64,000 nucleotides of DNA. Source: Bacteroidetes bacterium OLB12 (GTDB lineage: Bacteria; Bacteroidota; Bacteroidia; Cytophagales; Cyclobacteriaceae). Positions 1 through 9,131 of this stretch are shown here, in pieces. A program made the translations under genes and the position numbers. Under the pieces are notes generated by a model that saw only the letters and a program-made list of their open reading frames with translations, did no database searches and was not told the DNA's origin. The stretch covers positions 1-64,000 of the forward strand of contig LNFR01000070.1 of the NCBI GenBank assembly GCA_001567185.1, given 5' to 3'. Position 1 is the stretch's first letter. Each line of letters starts with the position of its first letter.

Positions 1-422
1 CCGGCACCGGGCTATTCGTCCTATTACCGATACAGTTGTACCCCCTAATCCTGCCAATTTTTTAGTGCCGAGGCCCCCTGCAAGCCCATAACCACCATGT
101 TGGTAGGGTTATTACTTACATACTTGCGAACCATCTCGGAAACGGTGCGCGCCTTAACTGGTTTAAATACAAGGGTATAATTTCCCTTAACCTGTGCCCT
201 TAGTTCAGCAACCAGGTTATCGCCTTCCTCCTGGGCAATTTGCGAAATCGTTTTTTCAAGTTGCCTGGTTTTGAGGTTTGCTTTGGGTATTCCATCCACA
301 CGCACAATATTAAGTATGGTAAAATTTGCACCCAACGGAGCGGCCATTTTAAGGGCATACAACATGGCCACTTTTGAGAGTGGCGAGAAATCGGTAAGCA
401 ATACAAGGTTAGGAGCTTTCAT
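1..422 (-). CDS. Universal stress protein (UspA family), cut by the window edge and frameshifted
   Basis: The N-terminus reads like a UspA domain: a first beta strand LVLLTDFS, then an alpha/beta fold, then VVMGLQGAS, which is the start of the nucleotide-binding loop (G-x2-G). I take the ATG at 422 rather than the TTG at 431. The frame stops at 45, but this is early for the family. Adding one T to the six-T run at 58-63 opens the other frame, which continues through the window edge with GLGGTT, the expected G(S/T) part of the loop. The protein is therefore probably full length with a homopolymer error, and it continues beyond base 1. Cytoplasmic stress role is inferred from the family only; no partner gene is visible. 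Confidence 0.72.
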
Positions 423-553
423 ATTGGGCAAGGTAAATTCGAGATATCAAAAATAACGCGTTTGATACGATATCCCTAAAAAAACTACTGCCAGAGGTAA
501 TTTTGTTATAGAAATGGAAGTTACTTTGCGCTTTCTTAAAACAAGACATAGAA

Positions 554-1756
554 ATGCGCCTACTTATACTTGCTTTGTTAATTCCGGCAGTCGGTATTGC
601 CCAAAAGATTGAAGAGAAAAAAATCAAAACACACATTACGGTATTGGCTGCCGATGAGATGCAGGGCCGGTTTTCAGGCTCGGAAGGCGAACAAAAAGCC
701 TTGCAATACCTGGAGAAAGAATTTAAAGCCTTAAAACTTGTACCCAAAGGCGAACAGGGGTTTCGGCAGCAGTTTCCGTTTAAAGCCGGGGTACATGGCA
801 CAGGCGAAGAAGGTAAAGCAAACAATGCCATTGCCTATCTGGATAACCAGGCCGACAAAACGATAATTATAGGTGCCCACTACGACCACCTGGGCCTGGG
901 AGAAAACGGCAGTTCGCTGGATGCCAACCCAAAAGGAAAAATTCACAACGGTGCCGATGATAATGCTTCCGGTGTGGCCGGTGTACTTGAACTGGCCCGT
1001 TACTTTTCGCAAAACAAGGTTAAAGAAAAAAGCAACTTTCTATTCATCTGCTTTAGCGGTGAAGAGTTGGGGCTTTACGGATCGAAGTACTTTACCGAAC
1101 ACCCTACTATTAACATAGATGAAGTTAGCTTCATGATTAACATGGACATGATTGGCCGCTTACCTGAGAATAAAAATATTTCTATCAGCGGAACCGGAAC
1201 CAGCCCCGTGTGGGAACCTCTTTTAAAATCTGTTTCCACGCCATTAGTTATTAAAACCGATTCATCGGGTGTAGGACCTTCTGACCATGCCTCGTTTTAC
1301 CTGAAGAATATTCCAGCGCTGCATTTCTTTACCGGCTCGCATAGTGATTACCATAAACCCTCCGATGACGCTGAAAAGATTAATTATGGTGGCGAAAAAG
1401 AAGTACTCGAATTAATAATTCAGGTAATTGAAAAATTAGATACCGCACCCAAACTCACTTTTCTTACTACAAAACAAAAAACTATGTCCGCACGCACTTC
1501 TTTTAAAGTTACGTTGGGTGTAATGCCCAGTTATACTTCTGATCAGCCAGGCTTATTGGTAGATGGTGTAACCGATGGCCGCCCCGCCCAGCAGGCAGGC
1601 ATTCAAACCGGGGATGTGATTGTTCAGATTGGTGAAATTGAAATTAAAGATATAAACGATTACATGGGTGCTTTAGGCAAATTTGAAAAAGGCCAAACCG
1701 TTCCCGTTAAGGTTAAGCGCAAAAACGAAACATTAACCTTGTCTGTAACTTTTTAG
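554..1756 (+). CDS. Secreted M28 family metallopeptidase with C-terminal PDZ domain
   Basis: A short signal peptide (MRLLILALLIPAVGIAQ) is followed by an M28 zinc aminopeptidase domain. The likely two-zinc ligands are visible: H109 in GAHYDHLG, D135 in HNGADDNASG, E170/E171 in FSGEELGLYG, D198 in MINMDMIGR and H267 in SDYHKPSDD. Residues about 310-400 form a PDZ domain (GLLVDGVTDGRPAQQAGIQTGDVIVQIG), often found on these peptidases to position substrates. It probably trims peptides in the periplasm or at the cell surface. It is a single gene, convergent with the 6-phosphogluconate dehydrogenase gene, and the two share a strong bidirectional terminator. Substrate specificity cannot be read from the sequence. 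Confidence 0.93.
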   Translation: MRLLILALLIPAVGIAQKIEEKKIKTHITVLAADEMQGRFSGSEGEQKALQYLEKEFKALKLVPKGEQGFRQQFPFKAGVHGTGEEGKANNAIAYLDNQADKTIIIGAHYDHLGLGENGSSLDANPKGKIHNGADDNASGVAGVLELARYFSQNKVKEKSNFLFICFSGEELGLYGSKYFTEHPTINIDEVSFMINMDMIGRLPENKNISISGTGTSPVWEPLLKSVSTPLVIKTDSSGVGPSDHASFYLKNIPALHFFTGSHSDYHKPSDDAEKINYGGEKEVLELIIQVIEKLDTAPKLTFLTTKQKTMSARTSFKVTLGVMPSYTSDQPGLLVDGVTDGRPAQQAGIQTGDVIVQIGEIEIKDINDYMGALGKFEKGQTVPVKVKRKNETLTLSVTF

Positions 1757-1767
1757 AATCAGACAAT

Positions 1768-1808
1768 AAAAAAAGCGTCAGGCCCTTATTTAAGCCTGAC
1801 GCTTTTTT
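1768..1808. terminator. Bidirectional rho-independent terminator
   Basis: Perfect 9-bp stem GCGTCAGGC (1775-1783) with GCCTGACGC (1794-1802) and a 10-base loop. The stem is flanked by an A run on the left and a T run on the right, so it can stop transcription in both directions. It lies between the convergent M28 peptidase and 6-phosphogluconate dehydrogenase genes. Confidence 0.93.
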
Positions 1809-1822
1809 ATTTATGTGCGGAT

Positions 1823-2719
1823 TCACTTCTTCTCTACTGCATGGCCGCCAAACTCGTTTCGTAAAGCAGCCACAATTTTTCCTGAGAATGTATCTTCTGT
1901 TTGTGAGCGATAGCGCATCAGCAAACTCATGGTGATAACCGGAGTGGGCACACCCATCTCCAATGCGGTTTCTACCGTCCACTTTCCTTCGCCCGAAGAA
2001 TGCATTACCCCTTTTATTGATTCCAGGTTTTTATCTTTTTCGAGAGCCCGCTGCGTAAGTTCCATTAGCCAGCTGCGCACCACCGAGCCATGATTCCAAA
2101 CCTTGGAGAGAGCCGCCAAATCCATTTCGGGGTCATGCCGGTGCAATACTTCCATGCCTTCGGCAATTGCCTGCATCATGCCGTACTCAATTCCATTGTG
2201 TACCATTTTGGTAAAGTGGCCGCTGCCACATTTGCCACAATACAAATAACCCTCCGGTACCGAAATAGACCTGAACAATTCTTCGCAGTAATCAAACACT
2301 TCTTTTTTTCCACCTATCATGGTACAAACGCCATGCAGCGCCCCGGTTACTCCACCACTGGTTCCACAGTCGAGGTAATGAATGCCCAACTTTTCAAGGT
2401 CGCGGGCCCGGGCCAGGGTATCTTTAAAATGCGAGTTGCCACCATCAATCACAATATCATCGGGAGCCAGGTGGTATTTCAGGTTGCTTAGTACAACATC
2501 CACCACATTTCCTGCCGGTACCATAATCCAAACCACTTTTCGGTCTTTCAGGGCCAATGCCAGGTCGCCAATAGTGGGTGCGGTTTCAATCTGTTCGGCT
2601 GCAATTTTTTCCATAGCCGCCTTATTCACATCAAACGCCACTACTGTATGCCCTTTGCTTTTAAAATTGAGTGCGAGGTTATACCCCATCTTACCCAAAC
2701 CAATTAGTCCGATTTGCAT
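1823..2719 (-). CDS. gnd: 6-phosphogluconate dehydrogenase (decarboxylating), short type
   Basis: Oxidises and decarboxylates 6-phosphogluconate to ribulose 5-phosphate. The N-terminus is a Rossmann fold (MQIGLIGLGKMG, then VAFDVN at the end of strand 2). Substrate and catalytic motifs are present: DGGNSHFKD, DCGTSGGVTGALHG and GHFTKMVHNGIEYG with the catalytic lysine. At 298 residues it belongs to the short class (YqeC/GndA type), which lacks the long C-terminal all-helical half and is often NAD-preferring; cofactor choice is inference, though the acidic residue in VAFDVN fits NAD. The upstream gene on the same strand is an FGGY kinase of gluconokinase type, so the two would turn gluconate into pentose phosphate. 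Confidence 0.92.
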   Translation of the reverse strand: MQIGLIGLGKMGYNLALNFKSKGHTVVAFDVNKAAMEKIAAEQIETAPTIGDLALALKDRKVVWIMVPAGNVVDVVLSNLKYHLAPDDIVIDGGNSHFKDTLARARDLEKLGIHYLDCGTSGGVTGALHGVCTMIGGKKEVFDYCEELFRSISVPEGYLYCGKCGSGHFTKMVHNGIEYGMMQAIAEGMEVLHRHDPEMDLAALSKVWNHGSVVRSWLMELTQRALEKDKNLESIKGVMHSSGEGKWTVETALEMGVPTPVITMSLLMRYRSQTEDTFSGKIVAALRNEFGGHAVEKK

Positions 2720-2887
2720 CCTTAAAAGTGTTAAGTACCAGAAAGCCGTTCAGGCCTAAAATGGCCAAGGACAAATTAAACGATATGTAAACACAACCGA
2801 AACCCGGTTTTGGGCGATTTCCCAGATTCTTACTCCGCAACCGTTTGATTAGCGCCTAAACAGGGTTTCTTAACTTAAAATGTTACT

Positions 2888-4333
2888 TTAAAATAAGTTT
2901 TTCACAGCCTCATAGAGCATTTTAAATTGCCTGTAGCCTTGCTCGTAAGATTGAATCCGCGCTACATCGGGCTTAAATAAAGTATGCGCACCGGCCTCCC
3001 TTTGAAAAGAAATTCCTTGTGCCTTAAATGCCAGGTAAGCAGCACCTAACGCAGAAGCATCGTGGCCTGCCGTTACGAAAAGAGTGCGGTTAAGTACATC
3101 GGCCAGCATTTGAACCCACTCCGGAAAACGCGTTATTCCTCCACTCACCACAATTTTATCGGAGGGGCCGCATACCGTTTCAACACTTTCAGTAATCCAC
3201 TTTAGTTCGTAACAAATTCCTTCCAGCAAGGCATGTGCAAAATGTTGTTGTGTGTGCTGCATGCTCACATTAAAAAATATGCCGCGGGCTTTAGGATTGT
3301 AAATCGGGGCTCGTTCGCCCTGAAGAAATGGCAACGCCAACAACCCCTCGCTACCGGCAGCAACGTTTGTACAAGCATTTGAAATTGTTGTCTGTAAGTT
3401 CTCTTTAGATTTTGCCATCTCGCGAACAAACCAATCCATTACTGCGGTACCGTTATTGGTGGCGCCACCGGCTACCGTTTCATCTCCTGTCAACAAGTAA
3501 TTAAATAACCTTCCTTCTGGATCGTGCAACTGGCGTGAAGCCGATCGCCTTACGGCACCACTGGTACCCAATGTAATTGTAAGCACACCCGGCTGCATGG
3601 CATTACTGCCCAGTTGCGCCAGGCATCCATCGCTGGCTCCAATGAGTAAAGGCAGGTGGTGCAAATTCTTTAAAGCTGGTAATGAAATAAAGGACTGATA
3701 TGTAGAAGGAACCGCTTCCGAAAGTTGATCGGATGAAATGCCGGCCCGTTTCAAAGCTTTTTTGCTCCATACTTGCTGGTGAATATCAAACAAGCCTGTA
3801 GCGGAAGCAATGGAGTAATCTATTTTAAATTCTCCCGTAAGGCGATGCCATACAAATTCTTTAATAGAAATAAATTTATAAGCAGATCGAAATTCAGCTA
3901 CTCCGGACTCGCGCATCCAGATTAACTTGCATAAAGGAGACATGGGATGAACCGGTGTACCCGTTTCGTGCTGCAACGTTACGCCCTCGTCAGAATTCCG
4001 GAGTTGATTTGCCTGCGCTACGCTTCGTGTATCTGCCCAGGTAATTAAAGGTGTGAGTGCCCTGCCGTTAACATCAACCGCTACCAAACTATGCATGGCA
4101 CTGCTAAACGAAATAGCCACCGCCTCGCTCAAATTAATTTGATTTGCAATTGCCTGAAGAGAGTTAATTACGGCATTGCAAATTTCATTTGCATCCTGTT
4201 CGGCATAGCCGGGTTTTGGAAAAGCAGTTGGATAAAACACCTGGTGCTGCGCCACCACCGAGCCGGCAGGCAAAACAGCCAATGCTTTGGTGCTGGTTGT
4301 ACCAATATCAATTGCTATAACAATCTGGTTCAA
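2888..4333 (-). CDS. gntK: FGGY-family carbohydrate kinase, probable gluconokinase
   Basis: The 481-residue product has the FGGY/ASKHA fold: an ATP-phosphate loop at the start (AIDIGTTSTKALAV), a catalytic aspartate region (LITWADTRS, and LIGASDGCLAQLG), and a C-terminal phosphate-2 loop (IVVSGGITRFPEW). The segment ETGTPVHPMSPLCKLIWM is characteristic of the gluconokinase branch rather than xylulokinase or glycerol kinase. The neighbour downstream is 6-phosphogluconate dehydrogenase, which uses the product, and this supports the assignment. The start is a TTG at 4333; CACATTTG (4343-4336) lies two bases before it, close to the TAnnTTTG promoter box. No transporter is next to it. Confidence 0.85.
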   Translation of the reverse strand: MNQIVIAIDIGTTSTKALAVLPAGSVVAQHQVFYPTAFPKPGYAEQDANEICNAVINSLQAIANQINLSEAVAISFSSAMHSLVAVDVNGRALTPLITWADTRSVAQANQLRNSDEGVTLQHETGTPVHPMSPLCKLIWMRESGVAEFRSAYKFISIKEFVWHRLTGEFKIDYSIASATGLFDIHQQVWSKKALKRAGISSDQLSEAVPSTYQSFISLPALKNLHHLPLLIGASDGCLAQLGSNAMQPGVLTITLGTSGAVRRSASRQLHDPEGRLFNYLLTGDETVAGGATNNGTAVMDWFVREMAKSKENLQTTISNACTNVAAGSEGLLALPFLQGERAPIYNPKARGIFFNVSMQHTQQHFAHALLEGICYELKWITESVETVCGPSDKIVVSGGITRFPEWVQMLADVLNRTLFVTAGHDASALGAAYLAFKAQGISFQREAGAHTLFKPDVARIQSYEQGYRQFKMLYEAVKNLF

Positions 4334-4390
4334 GGCAAATGTGCTAAGCCCTGAAAATAGGAAAAGACCAGAAATTAAATAAGAAGGAAG

Positions 4391-4747
4391 TTATCTTTTA
4401 AGAAACTTATAAGTGCCTCGCAGGCCGGCCTGCTCATCGCGCACGGAAACAAAGTAATAACCCGTTGCCAGTTCTTTTACTTTTAATTTGATTTCGTGCT
4501 CATCCACAATCTCGGTTTCTACCTCCAGCGTATTGCCCAGAATGTTATAAACGGTTAACCGAACTTTTCTGGCTTGTGGAGTTTCGAACTTAAGACTAAG
4601 AAATTCAATAGCAGGGTTCGGGTAAACCTGTACTTGCTTAATCAGATCGGGAGAGTTGTGACCAAAGCCTTCTTCGCGAAATTGCCCATAGCTAAAATGC
4701 GCTACTGTTAAAAGAGCAACCAGAAATATCGCTTTGTTCAGGTTCAT
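4391..4747 (-). CDS. Small exported protein consisting almost only of a T9SS type A sorting domain
   Basis: The product has 118 residues: a signal peptide ending FSYGQ, about 17 linker residues, then a complete type A C-terminal domain starting VQVYPNPA and ending GTYKFLKR. The PNPA, VYNILG and GYYFVSVRD segments are the standard signature. In type IX secretion this domain is the tail that directs a large passenger through the outer membrane and anchors it. Here no passenger domain precedes it. It could be a remnant, a small surface protein in its own right, or a decoy substrate; the sequence does not decide. The gene lies between nnr and the gluconokinase gene on the same strand. Confidence 0.85.
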   Translation of the reverse strand: MNLNKAIFLVALLTVAHFSYGQFREEGFGHNSPDLIKQVQVYPNPAIEFLSLKFETPQARKVRLTVYNILGNTLEVETEIVDEHEIKLKVKELATGYYFVSVRDEQAGLRGTYKFLKR

Positions 4748-4834
4748 AAGGGCTTTTACGTGAATTAGTACGGTTTAGATGCAAGATGTAAGCCAAAAGT
4801 TTAATTGCTGTACAATTTTTTTTCAAAAAGTAAG

Positions 4835-6333
4835 TTATTCGAGCTTTTTAAACGCGTACGGCAGATAACTGATCAGATCACCGGCAATCAAGCCGGTTTC
4901 ACCGATTTCGCGGGCTGCTAAATCGCCCGCCAATCCATGCACATACACGCCCAATATGGCTGCTTGCGCGGCTGGATAGCCCTGGGCCAACAGGGCGGTT
5001 ATTATTCCGGTTAACACATCGCCACTGCCACCGGTGGCCATCCCGGGATTACCGGTCGAATTAAAATAAACCGAACCATCTGGTAATGCGATTGAACTGT
5101 GTGCACCCTTTAACACAACCACCGATTTTGTTGTCCCAGCCAGCGCAATCTGCTTTTTTAATTTATCAAAATCATTCGACCATGCGCCCACCAATCGCAT
5201 AAACTCACCAGGGTGTGGGGTGAGAATACTTCCTTCCGGGATTTTGTTTAGTAACTCTGCATTGGTTGCCAATAAGTTTAATGCATCGGCATCCAGCACC
5301 ATCGGTTTTGTTCTTTGTGCCAGTAAGTTTTTAAAACCCTGCAACGTTTCAGGCGCCTGCCCTAAACCCGGGCCAACACCCGTAGCGGTATAAAAAATTT
5401 TCCACTTCGCATGCCGTGAAAAAAATTTTGTGATACATCCTGTTCCGTCATTGCCTCTGAAACCGATGACTGCATAATTACATTACCAGCAGCCGGAATG
5501 TGCACGGTTAATAAACCCACACCGGCACGCAATGCCGCACGCGCAGCAAGTACGGCCGCTCCCATCTTTCCTGTTGAACCTGCAATCAATAACGCATGCC
5601 CGTAACTTCCTTTATGACTAAACGGAGCACGCGGTTTGACAATACGTTTTACTGATTTTTGCGTTACCAGAAAATAACTGGACTTAGCTTCCTTAACAAA
5701 TGCTTTGCTCAAGCCAATGTCCACCACATGCCACTGGCCGGTAAACACACTGCTTTGCGTAAGTAAAAAGGCAAGCTTGGGTGCCTGAAAAGTAACCGTG
5801 TGATCTGCTCTGAAAATTTCTCCGGAAGTTGGAACATCAACCCGCAACCCCGAAGGAACATCTACTGCAACTCTGATTACATCCAGTTTATTTAATTTTT
5901 TTATGATTTGTGCATACTTGCCATCCAACTCCCGTGATAATCCGGTACCAAATAACGCATCAATCACAATTGATCCTGTGGGTACATCAAACTCGGATGA
6001 TGTTATTTCTTTTACGGTAATTTTTCCATCCAGCAGGGTTAGGCTTGTATCAAAATCGGGTGTTGTGTTGGTTCCGCGCACAATAAAAACCTGAACCGGG
6101 TAATTCCATTCGTGCAGCAACAGCGCAATGCCCAGTCCATCGCCACCATTGTTGCCGGTTCCGCAAACAACGCAAACTTTATGAGACGCATCGTAGCGTT
6201 CGGTAAACCAGGTTACAAAAGCCCGGCAGGCACGTTGCATCAACCCGAAAGAGGTGATGCCGCCATCGCGGATGGTGGTTGCATCCCACGCCTTAATCTG
6301 ATCGGATGTAAAAAGCTTTATCACAACAATCAA
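4835..6333 (-). CDS. nnr: Bifunctional NAD(P)H-hydrate epimerase / ADP-dependent NAD(P)H-hydrate dehydratase (one frameshift)
   Basis: Repairs damaged NADH and NADPH hydrates. The N-terminal YjeF domain shows [26 protein letters not shown] and [11 protein letters not shown]. The C-terminal ribokinase-like dehydratase half shows [34 protein letters not shown] and [16 protein letters not shown]. The halves are in different frames: one extra A in the six-A run at 5392-5397 joins them through [15 protein letters not shown] treat it as one gene of about 500 codons, the usual length. The TTG at 6333 overlaps the nuoD stop; the GTG at 6324 gives the more typical start [14 protein letters not shown]. 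The overlap suggests co-transcription with nuoABCD, which fits a role in keeping NADH usable. Confidence 0.9.
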
Positions 6334-7543
6334 CGATCTACTTCACCTAATACAATATCAATAGAACCCAGTATAGCAATCAGGTCTGCAATCAGCACGC
6401 CTTTGCAAAGATCTGGTAGTATGGAAAGATTCACAAACGAGCATGCCCTTACTTTGCACCGGAACGGAATATCACTTTTTCCATCCGCCCGAAAATAAAA
6501 CCCTAACTCTCCTTTCGGATTTTCGGCACGAACGTAAATTTCTTGTGCCTGGGGCCTTATTTTTTTTGGAATAACTGCCTGCGGATCAAACTCGCGGGTA
6601 CGCTTGTGTTCGCCTTCCAGTTTATCCAAGCATTGCCGCATGAGGTTCAACGATTCGTGAATCTCGCGCACACGCACCCAGGTACGATCCAACAATCGCC
6701 CACCGTGCCCATCTTCCCTTCTCCTACCGGGATATCAAAATCAAGTTCCGGGTAAACCGAATAGCCATCAACTTTTCGTAAATCAAAACGCAAACCTGAA
6801 CCGCGCAACATCGGACCTGTAGCACCACTGTTGATTGCCAGATTGAGCGGCAACACACCCACGTTTGCTGTTCGATCTATGAAGATTTTATTATCAACCA
6901 GCAGTTGTTCAAGTTCTGTAACCTTCGGTTTAAAGTAGGTGATAAATTCGCGACAGCGTTGTTCAAAGCCAACCGGTAAATCGTAAAATAAGCCACCTAC
7001 CCAAATGTAGTTGTACAACATGCGGGCACCACTGGCCCACTCCAGCAATCGCAGAATATGTTCGCGATCGCGCATGATCCAGAAAAACGGGGTGAATGCA
7101 CCCAGGTCTAACCCATAGGTGCCGATAGCAATTAAGTGCGAAGCGATTCTGTTCATCTCAGCCACCAACACCCGGATGTATTCTACCCGTTTCGGTATTT
7201 GATTGGTGATTCCAAGCATTTGTTCCACGCCCATTGCATACGCATGCTCGGAATTCATGGCGGCCACGTAATCCATACGATCGACAAACGGAATGATCTG
7301 ATTGTACGGAAGCTTCTCGGTATGTTTCTCAAAACACCGGTGCAGGTATCCGATATGCGGCACTACTTCTTTAATAATCTCGCCATCGCTTAACACTTCC
7401 AAACGCAAAACACCATGGGTAGATGGGTGCTGTGGGCCGAGGTTGATTATCATTTCCTCCGACTTCAACTTGGCGGCATCGAACTTGTTTGGTTCAGAAG
7501 CTACCAGGTTATCTTCTTTATATATGTATTGCTGCGGCTTCAA
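6330..7543 (-). CDS. nuoD: NADH-quinone oxidoreductase subunit D (one frameshift)
   Basis: This is the 49-kDa subunit of complex I, part of the quinone-binding peripheral arm. Conserved stretches include [58 protein letters not shown] and the C-terminal end [14 protein letters not shown]. The frame breaks after VGDCW: adding one G at about 6689 gives [19 protein letters not shown], the normal continuation. With that correction the length and C-terminus are normal. It follows nuoC with a gap of 31 bases and overlaps nnr. The remaining nuo genes (E to N) are not in this window downstream of nuoD. Confidence 0.93.
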
Positions 7544-7574
7544 TGACTGTTAAAATGTATTTTGTCCGATGTGG

Positions 7575-8057
7575 TTAATCGATTTTAATTCCCCGATACG
7601 TTTCTTCGTGTTTGTAATCTTTCCGTAGTGGATACCCTTTCCAGTCGGCAGGCATCAAAATCCTTCGTAAGTCGGGATGATTTTTAAAAACAATACCGAA
7701 CATATCGAATACTTCACGCTCCAGCCAATTGGCCGACTTCCAAATCGTGGTAACACTTTCCGCTTCCGGATTTTCACGCGGCAGAGTTACCTTCAGCATA
7801 AGGGATTGATGGAAGGGAATGGAATACAAATGATAGATCACTTCCATGGTGTTTGCTTCGGGTCCATTGTCAACTCCGGTAATGCAGGTAAGCATATCGA
7901 AATAAGCTTCGGGGTTTTTAAAAAGTAGCTCACACACCGGAACGAGTTCACCGGCATTAATCACCAGCATAAGTGGTTTTGTGTTTTTAACTTCTTCCAC
8001 ATTGCCGGCCACCGGGCGTATCAATTCCACTAACCGCGTACTATCCATTTTTTTCAA
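7575..8057 (-). CDS. nuoC: NADH-quinone oxidoreductase subunit C
   Basis: The 30-kDa subunit of complex I, cytoplasmic side. The signature segment [20 protein letters not shown] is present, followed by [18 protein letters not shown]. At 160 residues it is a stand-alone NuoC, not a NuoCD fusion. Its start overlaps the end of nuoB by 17 bases. The second methionine-like start (MDSTRLVEL, four codons in) is an alternative. Confidence 0.93.
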   Translation of the reverse strand: MKKMDSTRLVELIRPVAGNVEEVKNTKPLMLVINAGELVPVCELLFKNPEAYFDMLTCITGVDNGPEANTMEVIYHLYSIPFHQSLMLKVTLPRENPEAESVTTIWKSANWLEREVFDMFGIVFKNHPDLRRILMPADWKGYPLRKDYKHEETYRGIKID

Positions 8058-8562
8058 TTAAGTTTTCCAATGCGGTTGGCTTCACCCTGCTTTCATTCCT
8101 GATTTTCTCGTGCAGTTTCAGAATGCCCCCGATCAACGCTTCCGGGCGAGGCGGGCAACCCGGCACGTAAACATCTACCGGTACAATGCGATCTACACCT
8201 TTCACCACGTGATATCCGTGTTGCCAGTAGGGACCACCACAATTGGAGCATGAGCCCATTGAAATAACATAACGTGGTTCGGCCATTTGTTCATACAACT
8301 GCCGAATGCGATCAGCCATTTTGAAGGTAACTGTTCCTGATACAATCATCAGGTCGGACTGGCGGGGTGTTGCACGAGGGGCCATTCCAAACCGATCCAT
8401 ATCATACACGGTGGTGCCGGTACTCATAAACTCTATCGCACAGCAGGCCAATCCAAACGTCATTGGAAAGAGGGAAGACAACCTGGACCAGTTAAGCAGA
8501 TCATCTACGCGTGTAATGATTACACCCCCGTTTTCAAATTGCTGATCGAGTAGCCCCTTCAT
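8041..8562 (-). CDS. nuoB: NADH-quinone oxidoreductase subunit B
   Basis: The 20-kDa subunit that holds iron-sulfur cluster N2 next to the quinone site. All four cluster ligands can be seen: the tandem C40-C41 in [10 protein letters not shown]105 in [10 protein letters not shown] and C136 in [10 protein letters not shown]. Length is 173 residues, as expected. It overlaps nuoA upstream by four bases and nuoC downstream, so the four subunits are translationally linked. Confidence 0.96.
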   Translation of the reverse strand: MKGLLDQQFENGGVIITRVDDLLNWSRLSSLFPMTFGLACCAIEFMSTGTTVYDMDRFGMAPRATPRQSDLMIVSGTVTFKMADRIRQLYEQMAEPRYVISMGSCSNCGGPYWQHGYHVVKGVDRIVPVDVYVPGCPPRPEALIGGILKLHEKIRNESRVKPTALENLIEKNG

Positions 8563-9044
8563 GCCTTGCGTTTATATTTTTCATTAATGGCCTTGTATAA
8601 ATCGGGTGGCACTGGCGAATCCACATCCTGCACATGCGGCTTTGATTTCACCCAATCGAGGTGCCCCATCTTCCACGCATAAACCAGGCCCAGCACTAAA
8701 ATCAAAATAAAGATCAGCATTTCAGCTAATGCAAACCAGCCCCAGCTTCCATCTGTTTGCTGGTGTAGCTGTGCATCGCCAAAAACAACTGCCCACGGAA
8801 ACATGAATACCACTTCAACTTCAAAGAGAATAAAAACAAGCGCCAGTACATAAAACCTAAGATTGAATTGCACCCAGGCAGGACCTTGCGGCATCTCGCC
8901 ACTTTCGTAGGGCATTTGTTTTTGTGCGCTGGGGCGATTGGGCCGGATTAAACGCGATACCAATAATGCTACCAGCACAAACCCTAACCCGCCCGCGAGG
9001 AATAATACAAATTGAAACAGAAAACCTTCGGATGCAGAAAGCAT
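8559..9044 (-). CDS. nuoA: NADH-quinone oxidoreductase subunit A
   Basis: A small membrane subunit of complex I with three hydrophobic helices (about residues 6-33, 65-88 and 102-124). The conserved loop [21 protein letters not shown] and [14 protein letters not shown] are diagnostic. A TTG two codons upstream (9050) would give a longer protein, but it lies inside a TACCTTTG promoter box (9055-9048). The ATG at 9044 is exactly three bases after that box, so I chose it; the mRNA would begin at or next to the start codon. First gene of the nuoABCD-nnr operon. Confidence 0.92.
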   Translation of the reverse strand: MLSASEGFLFQFVLFLAGGLGFVLVALLVSRLIRPNRPSAQKQMPYESGEMPQGPAWVQFNLRFYVLALVFILFEVEVVFMFPWAVVFGDAQLHQQTDGSWGWFALAEMLIFILILVLGLVYAWKMGHLDWVKSKPHVQDVDSPVPPDLYKAINEKYKRKA

Positions 9045-9047
9045 TCC

Positions 9048-9055
9048 CAAAGGTA
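9048..9055 (-). promoter_or_regulatory. Promoter -7 box of the nuoABCD-nnr operon (leaderless arrangement)
   Basis: Exact TACCTTTG on the minus strand, matching the Bacteroidota -7 consensus TAnnTTTG. It is separated by only GGA from the nuoA ATG. In this phylum transcription starts a few bases after the box, so the message should have no leader. Confidence 0.65.
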
Positions 9056-9079
9056 CTCACTCGTAAGGAAAATATGACT

Positions 9080-9126
9080 AAGACCTTCCGTGTCTTTGCA
9101 GTGTATTGAAAGACAAGGAAGGTCTT
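9080..9126 (-). terminator. Long hairpin after pafA, possible terminator
   Basis: AAGACCTTCC (9080-9089) pairs with GGAAGGTCTT (9117-9126), and the stem continues with TGTCTT (9091-9096) to AAGACA (9110-9115) past a one-base bulge. It starts six bases after the pafA stop codon and lies upstream of the nuoA promoter. There is no clear U run, so it may be a processing or stability element. Confidence 0.55.
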
Positions 9127-9131
9127 AACAT

